64,000 nt of DNA from Neckera pumila (lineage: Eukaryota; Streptophyta; Bryopsida; Hypnales; Neckeraceae): the NCBI GenBank assembly GCA_963969595.1, contig OZ018409.1, positions 12,352,520 to 12,416,519 on the forward strand. Reading direction: 5' to 3'. The position numbers and the translations under genes are program-made. Below the pieces are notes generated by a model. That model searched no databases and had not been told where the DNA came from. It saw nothing but the letters and a program-made list of their open reading frames with translations. Positions 1-11,871 of the stretch are shown here, one piece after another (position 1 is the stretch's first letter; each line of letters starts with the position of its first letter).

Positions 1-121
1 CTACAAGATCATACGGTTACATTAAAAAAACAAAACATTTTGAATTTTTTTTTGATGAATGCCCTAGACATGGCAGTTTTGGGTGTTTTTTGAGTTAGAA
101 AAGGCCTTAGGTCTTTAGGGG
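1..121 (+). mobile_element. Right end of a TTAA-flanked element (cut by window edge)
   Basis: The stretch ends in GGCAGTTTTGGGTGTTTTTT followed by CTTTAGGGG and a TTAA at 122-125. This is the same 3' end as the complete elements at 32386-32969 and 44141-45057. The left part lies outside the window. Confidence 0.7.
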
Positions 122-125
122 TTAA

Positions 126-790
126 TAAAGCTTGAACTCAATCATTAATACTATATGCACATATCAAGTTTGCTTGCACCAATGTTGTGCTATGGCACTA
201 AATTTCTTCACATAAAGTAAACACAAGTATCTAAATGTTCTACTCAAATACAAGTTGTACTAGTAATATTTTTGGAAAAATGTAACTATGATTTTTCTAT
301 TCAAATTTTGTGCAAAGAAGTTCATTGGGAAAGTATCTCAAGTAGTATTTTTCTAGTGTTAAGAGCTTGGAAGAAGTATCTCATATAAATTAGAAGTAGG
401 GAGAAATCACAATGCAAATTCATTTAATAATTTTTGGAGTAGATTTGAAATGGGATGAAATGGTTATATTGATACATAAAGTTCTCTTTAACATCATATT
501 TTTTGTACATGGTCAGAAGTTTAATTCCTAATTGAATTCAATGTATTTAGGCCCAAAACTGTCTTATATTACTCAAACACAAAGCAAGTTCAAAATCTTC
601 ATATATATATATTTATTAACAAATTTAATTGTAGGATCTTTTAGTTAACTAGTTAGAATAAACTTTCCTAAAATTTCAAAATAAAAACCTTACCAATTGC
701 AAGATCATGTAGCTTGGATTTCAAAAAGAAATAAGTTGGGATTACATATAAAAAGTTTCAACCAAAAATAATTCACATTCATACTTGAAA
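126..790. other. AT-rich DNA without a recognisable gene
   Basis: No coding pattern is visible. The part around 280-360 resembles the interior of the divergent TTAA element at 47075-47716 (shared phrase GATTTTTCTATTCAA), so it is probably old transposon debris. Confidence 0.5.
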
Positions 791-2215
791 AAATTAGTAA
801 ATAGAAAGAAGTAGAAAATAATTTAAATTACTAAATTGTTGAGAATTTAATTATGGAATTGAAAAACGCCAATTTCAATGGTTGTAATGTTGTAATAAAC
901 AAATCATATCCTAAGACTCTATTTTTTTCCAAAATATTGAAATTGAGTTAAATAAAGGACTTCAAAGTTTATTTTAGAATAGAAATTCTATATTTGCGCT
1001 CAAACAAAAACTCCTCATAACTTTTGTCTTATCAATCAATATAGAATGATTCAAAGCTTTCTATGTATACATAAATTTAGAAAACCAAGCTTAAATTTCT
1101 ACTTCTTAAAAAAATAAATTTGTATTGCCTGGGCTACCCGGAGAGCAACAAAAACTACATATCACACAATAACTTCTTAACCATATAATAAACAATTATA
1201 TAAATTTTTGCACCTTAACCTCTAAAGGACCAAGGCCATTTTTTTTGCCAAAAAACACTCAAAACTGTCATTTCTATAGCAAAGAGTAAAAAAAGTTGAA
1301 AATTGTTTTTTATTCAAATCTAACCTTATAATCGTATACTTGACTAGTATGAAAATGTGTAGAAAAAATTTCCGAACTTTTGACCGCACAGATTGCAAGA
1401 TATTTGTGTTTAAAGTGAAAAAAATAAAATTTTCAGCACATGGCGGGACTAGATTTTATGACTTTGAACATTTTTAACTTAAATGTTTTGCACTACAAAT
1501 GTTTTGAGCTTTTAATCTTTATAGTGGAGAATTGAGCTGAGAGTCTAGGAAAAAGAAAACCCAAAAAAACTTCATTTTCATTATTAAAAAAATTGTTAGG
1601 TAAAAGTAGGTAGAAATAGAAGGAAAATCTAAAATTTTAACATCTTTTATATGGAATTAAAAAGCACTAACCCCAATAGTGAGATTGTTTTAGCAAAAAA
1701 ATTAAACCTTGTGCATCTTTTTTTTTTTAATTGTAAAAATTGCATTAAAAAATGAATCCTACAAGTTATTTTTTTCAGGAAGATGCTCTAAGTGCCCAGA
1801 AAACAAGATTGTCCATAACTTTCTCATAACAAATCCAAATGAAATGAATCAAAGCTTTCAGACAAAATTTAACCAATAAGAAAAAAGAATTCAAAAAAAC
1901 AAAAACAATTGCAAATTTTTTTTAGTTGCCCCACGTCCCTTATTTTGAGCTTATTTGCGCATATCTTTTCTTTTGGGCACCGATTGAAAAAAAATTATAT
2001 TCCCACAAAGCTTAGCAGTATTTCTACCTTCAAAAAATGATGACAAAAATTTAGCCCGTAGGTACCTGTCCGAAATCCCTTTTAAATTTAGGGGTTAAAG
2101 CTACTCTTCTACCACACGTGTGAAAATTTCAAAGCAAAATAGTGAAAATTTTATTCTTATTGAACTACTCAAAATTGCTATGTTGCCAAAAAGACGCCGT
2201 TTGGTTCTTTAGGGA
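790..2215 (-). mobile_element. Reverse-oriented, left-truncated TTAA element, split by a second one
   Basis: Read on the minus strand this matches the elements at 2653-3588 and 9558-10489. Its intact end is at 2215, next to TTAA at 2216-2219, and continues with the same 'ggcaacatagcaattttg' phrase seen near 9590. The interior is interrupted at 1219-2094 by a TTAA element of another subfamily. The far end fades out near position 790. Confidence 0.65.
1219..2094 (-). mobile_element. TTAA-flanked short transposon, nested
   Basis: It starts CCTCTAAAGGACCAAGG after TTAA (1215-1218) and ends AATTTAGGGG before TTAA (2095-2098). Inside are the phrases shared by the whole G/K-type subfamily (positions 32386 and 44141) in reverse orientation, for example 'acaagattgtccataactttctc'-like text near 1800. 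It sits inside the element at 790-2215. The related element at 2653-3588 carries the unfilled site, GACCTTAAAGCTACTC read on the minus strand, at 2769-2775. No ORF long enough for a transposase is present, so it is non-autonomous. Confidence 0.8.
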
Positions 2216-2652
2216 TTAATTTTTGACAAGTAGACAAAGGATTGAAACACTTTCAAACAACTTCTAAATTTCTAACCCCTTTGAAAATCAAACACTATAT
2301 TTTGTTCAATCCATATGTGATTGTATTGCAATTTTTTTTCCATTTGAGCAATTTCTAGGATACTTGTTTCATTTTCAAATGGGAAACCCATTGCGTTAAG
2401 GAAAAAAAAACCCATCAAGTACAAAATGGCCAAGCCAAAAGGCTAGACAATGAAGAGAGAACGAGCAGAAAAGAAAGCAAGTGATAGGAAAAAACCTAAG
2501 CAAATAAACAAGGGATGGAGCCCTCCTTGTTCCAACTAATCTATTTGCCAACACGGGTGGCAAGCATATGAGACTGTGCCAAACTAGGTTAAACTTAAAC
2601 CAAATGGAATTCAATTGATGTGGTTGAAGTTTGGCAGTACTATGAGCTTTAA

Positions 2653-3588
2653 CCCCTAAAGGACTAAACATGCTTTTTTGAGAATATAGCTTTCTTGGGC
2701 AGCTCACTACGAGCGGAGATTTTATTTATTTTTTTTGAAATTTTCACTCAACATTTTTCCGAGGAGTAGCTTTAAGGTCCAACAATTTTCATAACTTTTG
2801 ATTATAGGATAAAAAAAGTTATTGCATGATATGTCGTTTTCATTGCTCGGCGGGCAGCCCGGACAACAAAAAAACTTCTTTAAAAATCACTTTTTAAAAA
2901 AATAAAAATTTAAAATTGGTTCTTTAGATTTATATGTAGGTGGGAAGCTTTGAATCATTCTATTTGGATTGATGAGTCAAAAGTTATGAGGATTCTTAGT
3001 TTGAGGGTAGTTATGGAATCTCAACTCTAAAATAAACTTTGAAGTCCTTTATTTCACTCGATTTTCAATATTTTTGAATAAAAATAAAAACCTTGGGTGT
3101 AGATTGTTTATTACAACATTACAACCTTTGGGATTGACATTTTTCAATTCCATAAATAAATTCTTAACAATTTAGTGTTTTGAATCATTCTCTACCTCTT
3201 CCTACTTACTATTTTTTTCCTATATGTTGTACAATTCTAAATGATCTGAATTTTTTCAAGCATGTATCCAACTTGTCTAGAAAAATGTATCCAAAGAGTA
3301 ACCACCATTTTGGACATTTTTTCATACAAATGTGACCTTGTGAAGGGCAGCTGTGCGGATTTTCGCAGGGACAAAAAAAGGATTTTTGTCAATTCAAACG
3401 CTATTATCTTGCAATCCACACAGTGGAAAATTCTGAAATTTTTTCCACATCTTCTCAAACAATTTTACTACAAGATCCTATGGTTACATGTGTCCAAAAA
3501 TATTTTTTTTTCTGAAATTTGATACTTGTATTAGAAATGGCAGTTTTGGAGCGTTTTTGGTGGAAACATAGTCAAGAACCTTTAGGTG
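2653..3588 (+). mobile_element. TTAA-flanked short transposon (C/D subfamily)
   Basis: It begins CCCCTAAAGGACTAAACATG after TTAA (2649-2652) and ends AACCTTTAGGTG before TTAA (3589-3592), 936 bp. It aligns over its whole length with 9558-10489. No conserved ORF is present; short ORFs inside do not match between the two copies. Confidence 0.8.
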
Positions 3589-3592
3589 TTAA

Positions 3593-4429
3593 GGAACGCA
3601 CCCATTCTGAGTCAAGTTATGAGTTCTAAAGGGCCTGTTGAACAAATCTAGTATTGACATTAGCTGGCTCGTATCAACACTGGTATCTACATTAGATGCA
3701 ACTGTTGTTCGACATGTATGGATGAAACTCCCATATATACATTTTATGTGTCCAAGAGCCCAAGTAATATGGGAGTATGTGTAGTCCATCATCCATCATA
3801 CATGTGGAGCCCAACCAATAATGGGACCACACTCTTGCTTTAGCCCAACTCAGTGCATCTTTGGATCCACGATCCCCTGAAGGTTCCATAGTGTCAAAAT
3901 CATTTGGTCTTTCCTTCGAGGCTACTCCCTGTGGCTGCTATGGATCGCTCGTAATAACAAGGTGTTCTCACAAACCTAGTGACTATTCTTTGTTTTCAAC
4001 TTTGAAAATTTATAAAATATTACTAGAATATCAAAAAATTACAATACCACTTGGGTTGTATTTCTCTTCCCTTCGCTTACAAACACCACGTCATTTTGGT
4101 TTGTTTATTCAACCCTTGAGATAATGAGACCACAAAAGTGTTGCTTTTGGGGTGTTTCTACCTTCCCTTCCCGCCCATGAGTGAGAGTTGAAATTTGTGC
4201 GAGTAGTATTTCACAGAACTGTACGTGGAAAGAATCTCCAAACAATAAAATAATTGAATATTGGGTGGAATAAGCTTAGAATAGAAACTCAATATCCTCT
4301 GGATCGTTACACAGAATCAATCAGGTATGATACCGAGTATATTATAAATTTAAATATGCTTTCATTGTAACTGAAGTTGCTAAATATTGTCAATACACGA
4401 GGATTCTGCCTGCTTGAGGATGAGTCTAC
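3593..4429. other. Unique AT-rich intergenic DNA
   Basis: Several short open frames overlap here on both strands, but none shows codon bias, a domain or a splice structure. I see no gene. Confidence 0.5.
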
Positions 4430-5440
4430 ATTCCACATGTTTTTGACCGTAGAAAGGTGAAAATACCTATTTCCATTACTTGAAGCATCTGAACCCTTTG
4501 GGAGAAGATTCCTTAATGGCACACAAATTGTCAATGCTCCCACAGTTTCCATACATTGATCAAATGGAGTAAGGTAGAGCCACCCATAACCAACCGAATA
4601 AGGAATTCCAACATGATCTGGAGTCGTGAATTGTGAAGGCACAACGAATATTTTTCACAAGTACATCAATAGAAATGTCAAGGATTGCAAAAAAATTGGT
4701 AATTTTATCGCTTGAACTGAAATTACTATAAATTTTAGGAGGCAAAAAGTGCTCTAGACCCGTGACCAATAACTAGACTCTTCCAATTCCGATCACTCAA
4801 TAACTTTTTTCCTAATCATTATTTCCTACTTTTTTTTCTCACAACTTGGAACATGTGTCATGAATTTATTAGTTCCAACCTTGAAAAGGACAAAAAAATA
4901 CATTTTAAGCTTGGTAAAAAATACGTGCACCTATAGGTTGAGAATGGGTCACTGGTCGGGAATGGGTAGCTCTACCTTAATGGAGTAGAGACAAACGTAA
5001 GTGAAATTATAAAATTTTGATAAAAATTGCAATTTTTATTCATTTGTATAGTGGTAGACAATTTTTTGAGTTATTTTTTGGTGGTAGAGAGACTTGCACC
5101 TTGGAATGTACACGAGTAAACAAAAAATGGATAGAATCATCCACATACTCTTGACTATAGCAAGGTAAAAGTACCTATTTCTATTACTTGAAGCATCTGA
5201 ATCCATTGGGAGAAGATTCCATAATGGCATACGGATTTTCTATGTAGATACATTTTTTAGGTATTGGTAAAATGGAGCAAAGACAAACATATATGAAATT
5301 GTAAAATTTTGACAGAAATTGTAATTTCTATTCATTTATATAGTGGTAGTCAATTTTATTTTTTTTGGTGGTAGAGAGACTCGCACCTTGGAATGTATGC
5401 AATAAAAGGGAAAATGGATGAAAGCATCCACATTTGTACG
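4430..5440. repeat. Imperfect tandem duplication, first copy split by a MITE
   Basis: A unit of about 270-310 bp occurs twice. Copy 1 is 4430-4571 plus 4978-5145; copy 2 is 5146-5440. Shared phrases include 'acttgaagcatctgaa', 'gggagaagattcc', 'aaatggag', 'gtggtagagagact' and 'gcaccttggaatgta'. Copy 1 was split by the element at 4572-4977. Confidence 0.75.
4572..4977. mobile_element. TA-MITE, AGGTA family
   Basis: Left end AGGTAGAGCCACCCA and right end TGGGTAGCTCTACCT form terminal inverted repeats. TA dinucleotides flank at 4570-4571 and 4978-4979. Its interior matches 31734-32143 (for example 'ttccaaccttgaaaagga'). The tandem partner of the host repeat lacks the insertion. 406 bp, no ORF. 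Confidence 0.8.
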
Positions 5441-6470
5441 TTCATCTATAAAATCATCTATTAATAATAGTTTTTTCTTCCAAATATTGACAAATCTAGT
5501 ATATTTTAAAGAGGGATATAGCAATTTTATTTATGTTTTAAAACATTTTTCTTAGTGTTGAAGGGGTCAATACCAAAATCAAGTGAGATTGGAGCAAAAT
5601 TTTGCCCAGAAAAATTTGATTGTTTGATGCCAGTACCATGGTGAAAATTTAGTATTAATTGTTCATAGGTAATGGCTATAAAACATTCCAAAAGAAATCT
5701 ACAATCAAACACTAGTTGACCTATGACTTACAAATAAGTATCCTTGAACCACCCAACTCCCATAAAGTACTTCCTAAATGAATGCCATATTCAATCTAAT
5801 CCCTTGATGTCGTCTAGTAATGTATGAATTACTTGACCACCACCAAAGAAACCTATTACTATTTCATTAACAATTTGAAAGTCCTTCAATTGTCATTTAT
5901 TTCCACTACTCATATAACCTTTCACATTTCATTTAAATTGTGGTGGAAAAGGATATGAAGAAAGGGTGGAGATTTATTCAAATGCCATAAGAACCTCTTT
6001 CTAGGTACACCCATTCCATCTACTTTCTTCAGGGCAGGTCACTTATACATGTCAACATTAAAAGCCAATTGGTCATCATTATAACAAATTTTCTAAAACC
6101 AAATGAGCTTACTGAGAAGACATGGCAAACCGATGACTACTGATGGGATAGTCTTTATAGTCAAATGTTGGGCCTTCAATAAGTTGTGTTTCACCTCCTA
6201 TTAGCTTTTTTCTTCAAAAGCTAATGTATTACAAATAATCTTGAAAGAATTTTTGTTTTAAATTGGTCTTGATGGATTAGCTACACACTCATAACCTACC
6301 CAAATTTTCCAATGGTTGTATTGACAGATAACCAAGTGAAGCTACATAAAAACAAAGCAATAAAATTCACATATGGCTATGCTTTATAGAATCTTCACCA
6401 CAGTTTTGTGATCTTGAGCTGTAAAGACCTAAGACTATTGGTATCTAAAATGTGGATAGTCCTATCTATA
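5441..6470. other. Unique AT-rich intergenic DNA
   Basis: No coding, RNA or repeat signal that I can support. Confidence 0.5.
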
Positions 6471-7202
6471 GGGTGATTGCAAGAAAGACCAATACTATTT
6501 TGCGTCACATTTGACGTCTCGGAGTTGTTATCGGCTATAACTTTTGAAGCATGAATCCAATTAACTTGAAATTTTTATTGGAGATGGATAACCTGACAAT
6601 ATTTAGATCCCTTGTTTTTCTAAAAAATTTAAAAATCATTTTATGTTTAAATTTCAATTTAGTTCATTTGTCACACTTTGCAATTTAGGGTTTTTTAGTA
6701 TTGGGGAGTATCCAAAATTAATGATCTAGATCTGAAATTTCTGTAGTCTATTCCCATAGTAGGAAGTTGTATTTCTACCAAAGGAAATTTAAAAATATTT
6801 TATTTTATGTCCTCCACATACGTGCAAATAGGGCTCCCTTGAGCGCGCAGTTCTGAACATTCAAAATTGTTTCAAGATCATATTTTTTGTGAAATTTCTT
6901 TTCCATAAAGTCTTCCCAAATGGCCAATTTTTTGTTTACTTAAAAATCATTTTTTCTATTTTTTACAAATTAAAATGTAAAAGTACCCGTTTTCATGAGA
7001 TTTTGCACTTTTCCAGTTCTCCTACTTAGAGAATTTTTCTATGCTTTTCCTTCCTAGGGTACCTTCTTCTTAAAGGTGTATACATTAAACATATTTTTCA
7101 GATTTTTTTTAAATTGATATTCTAATTATACAGTACTGCCAAAAGAAAATGAATATTGTGGAGAACGCTACGTTTTTCGGTTGGTCTTTCTTGCATTCAC
7201 CC
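6471..7202. mobile_element. MITE with GGGTGATTGCAAGAAA termini, copy 1
   Basis: Left end GGGTGATTGCAAGAAAGACC; right end reads GGGTGAATGCAAGAAAGACC on the other strand. The 732-bp interior matches 25925-26661, for example 'agttctcctacttagagaattt'-like text. No coding capacity and no clear target duplication. Confidence 0.75.
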
Positions 7203-7973
7203 GTCAGGATATCATAGAAACCTACAACTTAGAAACCACCTTCTTGAAGGCTAAACCTCCATGTCGGTAGAGCTACTACAAGAGGTATATAGTATTTGTG
7301 CAACTTGCATTGCCTAGTGGACTTTGACAAGTGACTCTGAAGGTAATAACAAACCAACGATAACCCAAAATATGCCCATTAAGACTACACTAGCCATAAT
7401 AGTTGATTTAATATTGGAAGGACGCTGTCCTACGACTAAGGTAGTCACTCAAAAATGCTATGATTTTTGATCCAATAGGTGCATTCTTGTTTCTCCAATG
7501 ATCTAAAAAATCATCCATCAAACACTTTTAGACTGTTGCGGTACTATCGGGTTTGAATCAATGAAAAAATACCCAAAATAAACTACAAGACAATAAGGTA
7601 GGAATACCAATAACAGTTACCTCCCTTTTAATGGCAAAGTAGAATCTCTTTGAAATCGACAATAGCTGGCTTTTAAAAAGCTTTGATTTGCTTGTATTTG
7701 ATTGGCTGACACTTGATTAGGAACAAGTTCCAAAAGTCGCCATTTTAGATGAAGTCAATCTATGAGACAAGAATGGGGTGTAGATAAAGAATTCACATTT
7801 ATATTGAATTAAATATTCAATCCTGAGGAAAAAAAATTCGGTTCTCTTTGCATTCTTCTTCTCCTTGTTTTTGCACATATTGAAAAATTGAGCTTAATAT
7901 CTTAAGGAACTCCCCATGCCCTACAGGCTTAAATTCTTATTTTAACCAACTATGGTATTCCTACCTTACCATA
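7203..7973. other. Unique AT-rich intergenic DNA
   Basis: No gene or repeat structure recognised. Confidence 0.45.
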
Positions 7974-8342
7974 AGGTAGAAACATCCAACAACATCTCTG
8001 GATCTATTCATGCACCATAGATTTCCCTTGAAGGGTCTCTAAACTTCTATTAAAGTATTTGATCTTGAAAAGTGTCATGAAATTGTCTCCTTTCTTAACT
8101 GTAATTAGTTCATTATTAATCTTTTTTTCCAAGATTTTGGTTTTAGGTCCACCTATGTGATAGTTTAAGTGGTCTAGGGAGCTACCACTTCAAAAACTCA
8201 TAGAAAATATAGGCCGTATCTGAAAAATCTATTTTTTAAAATAAAAATTCATGATTTTTATTTGCTAATACTACAAAACCCTTTTTTTTTAGGAAAATAT
8301 GCCTCCAACTATTTTGAATGATGGTTGTGGGTGTTTCCACCG
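7974..8342. mobile_element. TA-MITE, AGGTA family (diverged)
   Basis: Left end AGGTAGAAACATCC after TA (7972-7973); right end, read in reverse, is GGTGGAAACACCC. The interior matches the element at 11872-12850 in reverse orientation, including the phrase 'agtggtctagggagct'. The right flank has lost the TA. Confidence 0.55.
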
Positions 8343-9497
8343 TCATCTTCCTTTTTTTTCTTCTCATCCAAAAGTAGAAGCCACCAACATTCAGTAGGGG
8401 TCAATTTCAGGGTGTAGTTACCTTTCAGATTGTAGCTCCTAATTGATGAGTCCACTTTGGACTGTGTGGAGGTGGTGAGGGACAGGAAGCATTTGAAGAG
8501 GGGGGCAGTGACCTAGCGTTCTGGACCACTCTTCTCCACCAGCCTGGAATAGTGTATTCCACAAGGCAATAGGATTGATTCCCATTTAATTTAATTTATT
8601 TGGGGTTCAAAAAAGGACCAAGACTGAATAGCATAAAAACCCTAAACCCCCAAGACTGAATAGCAGCAAACAAGCCAACACCTTGACCCCAATTTAATAA
8701 GTTAGGTAATAACCCTTTTTACACAGCAAAGCTAGGACTAGGATTGATTGCCACGCGGCGTCAAACGGTATGCCACGAGATGTTGGTCCTACCTACCTGG
8801 CGTTCCTCATGCCAGCTAAGCTTCCCACCTTTCGCATTTACATTGCTTATCCCACCCTTATTGAGAGCTGAGTTGGCATTACATCAATCAATTATTTTTT
8901 ACGGAAGCAAGTTTGTTTGGTTTTGATTGTTTGTATGCTGGCTATGGGATGAGGCTTTGCATTGACAAAAATAGTAGTGTGATGAAGGTTTGTTGAGGAG
9001 TACTTTATGCTAAAATTGAGACATGTTCAAAAATAAAAGAACGAAACAAAAGTCATATAAGCAATACATTTGAGGTGTGCAGAAAGTAACCATAGGGGGT
9101 ACGGTGTGGGTTGGAGGTTTGTCTTCGAAGATGCTTGCAAGATACAAAGAACTCCCACGACCAACAATTAGGTGAGGGGTTCAAACTTAATGGCTTGTAA
9201 GCAAAGCTTTGAGTAGCTTAGACACCCTTTTCAACACTTCCTTCAACACTTTGTCCAATGTATCAAATTCAATACTATTTCAACACTTTTTTGACAATAA
9301 AATGCCAAAAACTAAATTTTTTTTTTGTCATTTTTTTCCAGATACTTGAGTATTGGAAAAGTATTGTATTGAAAACAACACTCATTTGGATATAATTGCA
9401 ATTTCTCCCGAGTTGTCAAATTTATACCAATGAACAAGTGCATTCTTCATTTTTTTTTCATTTTTTTTTGAAAGTCATTCATCAAACACTTTTTACC
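8343..9497. other. Intergenic DNA, no gene seen
   Basis: The part at 8740-8900 has somewhat higher GC and a 60-codon open frame, but no domain or splice context supports a gene. Confidence 0.4.
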
Positions 9498-10689
9498 ATT
9501 AGGAAAAATTTCAAGCCTCCAGAGGTTTGCGAGTTTTGAACCCCTGGGTGCAATTAACCCCTAAGGGACCAAACACCATTTTTTGGCAACATAGCAATTT
9601 TGGGCAGCTCACTACAAATGGAAATTTTAATTTTTTCTTTGAATTTTTCACATAAGATGTGCCCAAGGAGTAGCTTCAAGGCCCAACAATTTTCATAACT
9701 TTTGATTTTATGGGTAAAAAGTTAGTGCATGATAAGTAATTTTCCGCGTTAGGCGGACAACCCGGGCAGCTCAAAAAAATTCTTAAAAAAACATTTTTTT
9801 TGAGAAATTAATATTTGAAATTGGTTTTATAGATTTGTATATACCTGGAAAGCTTTGAATCATTCCATTTGGATTAACGAATCAAAAGTTATGAGGATTC
9901 TTAGTTGGAGGGGAGTTATGGAATCTCTACTCTAAAATATACTTTGAAGTCCTTTCTCTAACTCAATTTTCAATATTTTTGAATAAAACAAAAAACATTG
10001 GGTGTATATTGTTTATTACAACATTACAAGTGGGGATTGGCATTTTTCAATTCCATAATGAAATTCTTGACAATTTAGTATTTTGAGTCATTCTCTACCT
10101 CTTCCTACTTATTATTTTTTTCCTATATGTTGTACAATTCCAAATGATCTAAAAATTTTCAAGCATGTAGCCAACTTGCCTTGAAGAATGAATACAAAGA
10201 GTAACCACTATTTTGGACATTTTTCATACAAATGTGACCTTGTGAAGGGCAGCTGCCCAGATTTTTGCAATGATTAAAGAAGGATTTTTGTCAATTCAAA
10301 CGCTATTATCTTGCAATCTACATGGTGGAAAATTTTGAAATTTTTTCCACATCTTCTTAAACAAGTGTACTACAAGGTCGTATAGTTACATATGTTCAAA
10401 AATGTTTTTTTCCTAAAATTTGGTACTTGTATTAGAAATGGCAATTTTGGAGCAATTTTGGTGAAAACATAGTCAAAAACCTTTAGGGGTTAAAGAGAAA
10501 TAAAATTATTTTATTTATCTATTTTTATTTTTAATTTAGCATTTGATGCGGCGCTACTAGTGCCATGTCAGCGACACGTTAGGTTTTATTGTTTTTTAAA
10601 AAAAAATTTAAATTTCTTCTGTACTTGCACCGCAGGGTGCCAAAAAATGAAAGCTTAACAGCCCTTCCAGGATTCAGATTTTTCCTAAT
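9498..10689. mobile_element. ATTAGGAAAAATTTCA-family MITE, split by a TTAA element
   Basis: Left end ATTAGGAAAAATTTCAAGCC and right end ATTTTTCCTAAT are inverted repeats like those at 33386-33710. The interior has the family's inverted 'GATG(T/C)GGC(A/G)CT ... AGTGCCA(T/C)GTCA' motif near 10550. A 932-bp TTAA element (9558-10489) is inserted near its left end. Confidence 0.65.
9558..10489 (+). mobile_element. TTAA-flanked short transposon (C/D subfamily), nested
   Basis: Starts CCCCTAAGGGACCAAACACC after TTAA (9554-9557), ends AACCTTTAGGGG before TTAA (10490-10493). Full-length relative of 2653-3588. It sits in the MITE at 9498-10689. Confidence 0.8.
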
Positions 10690-10839
10690 ATCCTCAACGT
10701 CTGTACTAGATAAAGGATGAATTGAACTGTACTACCATTCCCTAAAACATCCATCATCCACTAGATGGTCGGTTGAGCATTCAAAAGGTACAAAAGGCTT
10801 TTTATTTTTTATTTTTATTTTATTTTTTACAAAACCCGT

Positions 10840-11640
10840 TTTTCACATGGCAAGCCCTTCCCCCCTTTGCAAGCTCTGAATGTCTACACTCTTTATAGCC
10901 CACTCTAAATGCCCTAAAGTAAGTTATTCCTCATGCCATGATATCGGCCCCCACTTGTAGAGGAGAATGTGTGTCCCAACTCCAATGAGAGTCCCCAACA
11001 CATTGGGTCCGTCTTCCCCATGCCCATGTTGGAGCTAGCTGCTTCCCTCCCATCAGTCAGGCCCAAAGCAACTGAAATCCACCATTAGAGGGTTGCATTG
11101 GGTTGCATTCATGGCCCACAACTAGCATACCACCGTCTCAAGAGCTCATTGGAATCCTCTCAATTGGGGCCGGGACTTTTTTCCTTTTTTTTCCTTTTCA
11201 ATGGCTATTTTTTTTGTGGGGTCTCAGGTGGAACAACTGAAGAAAAAATCGATTCCCCTGGCTTTGGCTTTGGCTTCATAGTTGGGGACTTGGGGTCCCT
11301 GGCTTTTGGGTCAGTTCCTCTCTCCTTTCTACAGTAGTTTCTACCTTGCCAAACATGTGACCCTGGAATTTTGTGCTGGGATGCTATTTTTGCAGTACAG
11401 TGTGTTGATTGCCTTTGGGGGCTTGGGCCCCACCCGGCCCACAATGGGTGTTGTGGCCTTGTGGGGGCTGCTGCTGCTGCTTGCCGCTATGGTATGTCAG
11501 AGGTGTACCAGCTGGAAGATGCTGGTTTCAACTGTGGCTCCCTGGAAGCACAGGCGCAGATCCTTGTGTAATGAAACGAAAACTTCTGGGGCATCCCATC
11601 ATCATCACATATGATTGGGTTGAAATAACAACAGTATTGG
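10840..11640 (+). other. GC-richer stretch with overlapping open frames, unrecognised
   Basis: This stretch is clearly richer in G and C than its surroundings. In one frame (11282-11611) it encodes a hydrophobic peptide containing LWGLLLLLAAM. Another frame (11371-11568) ends in a plausible-looking EVYQLEDAGFNCGSLEAQ. I recognise no family, and the start and splicing are unknown. It could be a fragment of a gene copied from elsewhere, or chance. Confidence 0.2.
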
Positions 11641-11759
11641 CAAAATAGAAGAAGGTGAAAAAAGAACGAAAGGTGAAAAAAGAACTAGAATTGATTGTGA
11701 CTTCTGAAAAGAGAGTCCCGGCATCCACTACTTGGATTATGAATGTTTTCAAGAGCTTA

Positions 11760-11870
11760 AGGGCCTCTTCACACTATGGCCATCCAAGTCGAGAGTCCGT
11801 CGTTTCCACCAATCATATTGTAGAGTCCCACGGCCTCTCGACTTGGATGGCCATAGTGTGAAGAGGCCCT
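11760..11870. repeat. Perfect 36-bp inverted repeat (hairpin)
   Basis: The arms 11760-11795 and 11835-11870 are exact reverse complements over 36 bp (begin AGGGCCTCTTCACACTATGG), separated by a 39-nt loop. It directly abuts the MITE at 11872. It is probably a small foldback MITE; a small-RNA hairpin is possible. Confidence 0.9.
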
Positions 11871-11871
11871 A

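Noticed and set aside
2396..2707. 103-codon frame on the - strand
   Set aside because: It runs across the edge of a TTAA element and its content is low-complexity Phe/Leu.
11282..11614. Hydrophobic frame with LWGLLLLLAAM and a C-terminal HHHH
   Set aside because: Not similar to any membrane protein family I know; composition is explained by G/T-rich DNA.
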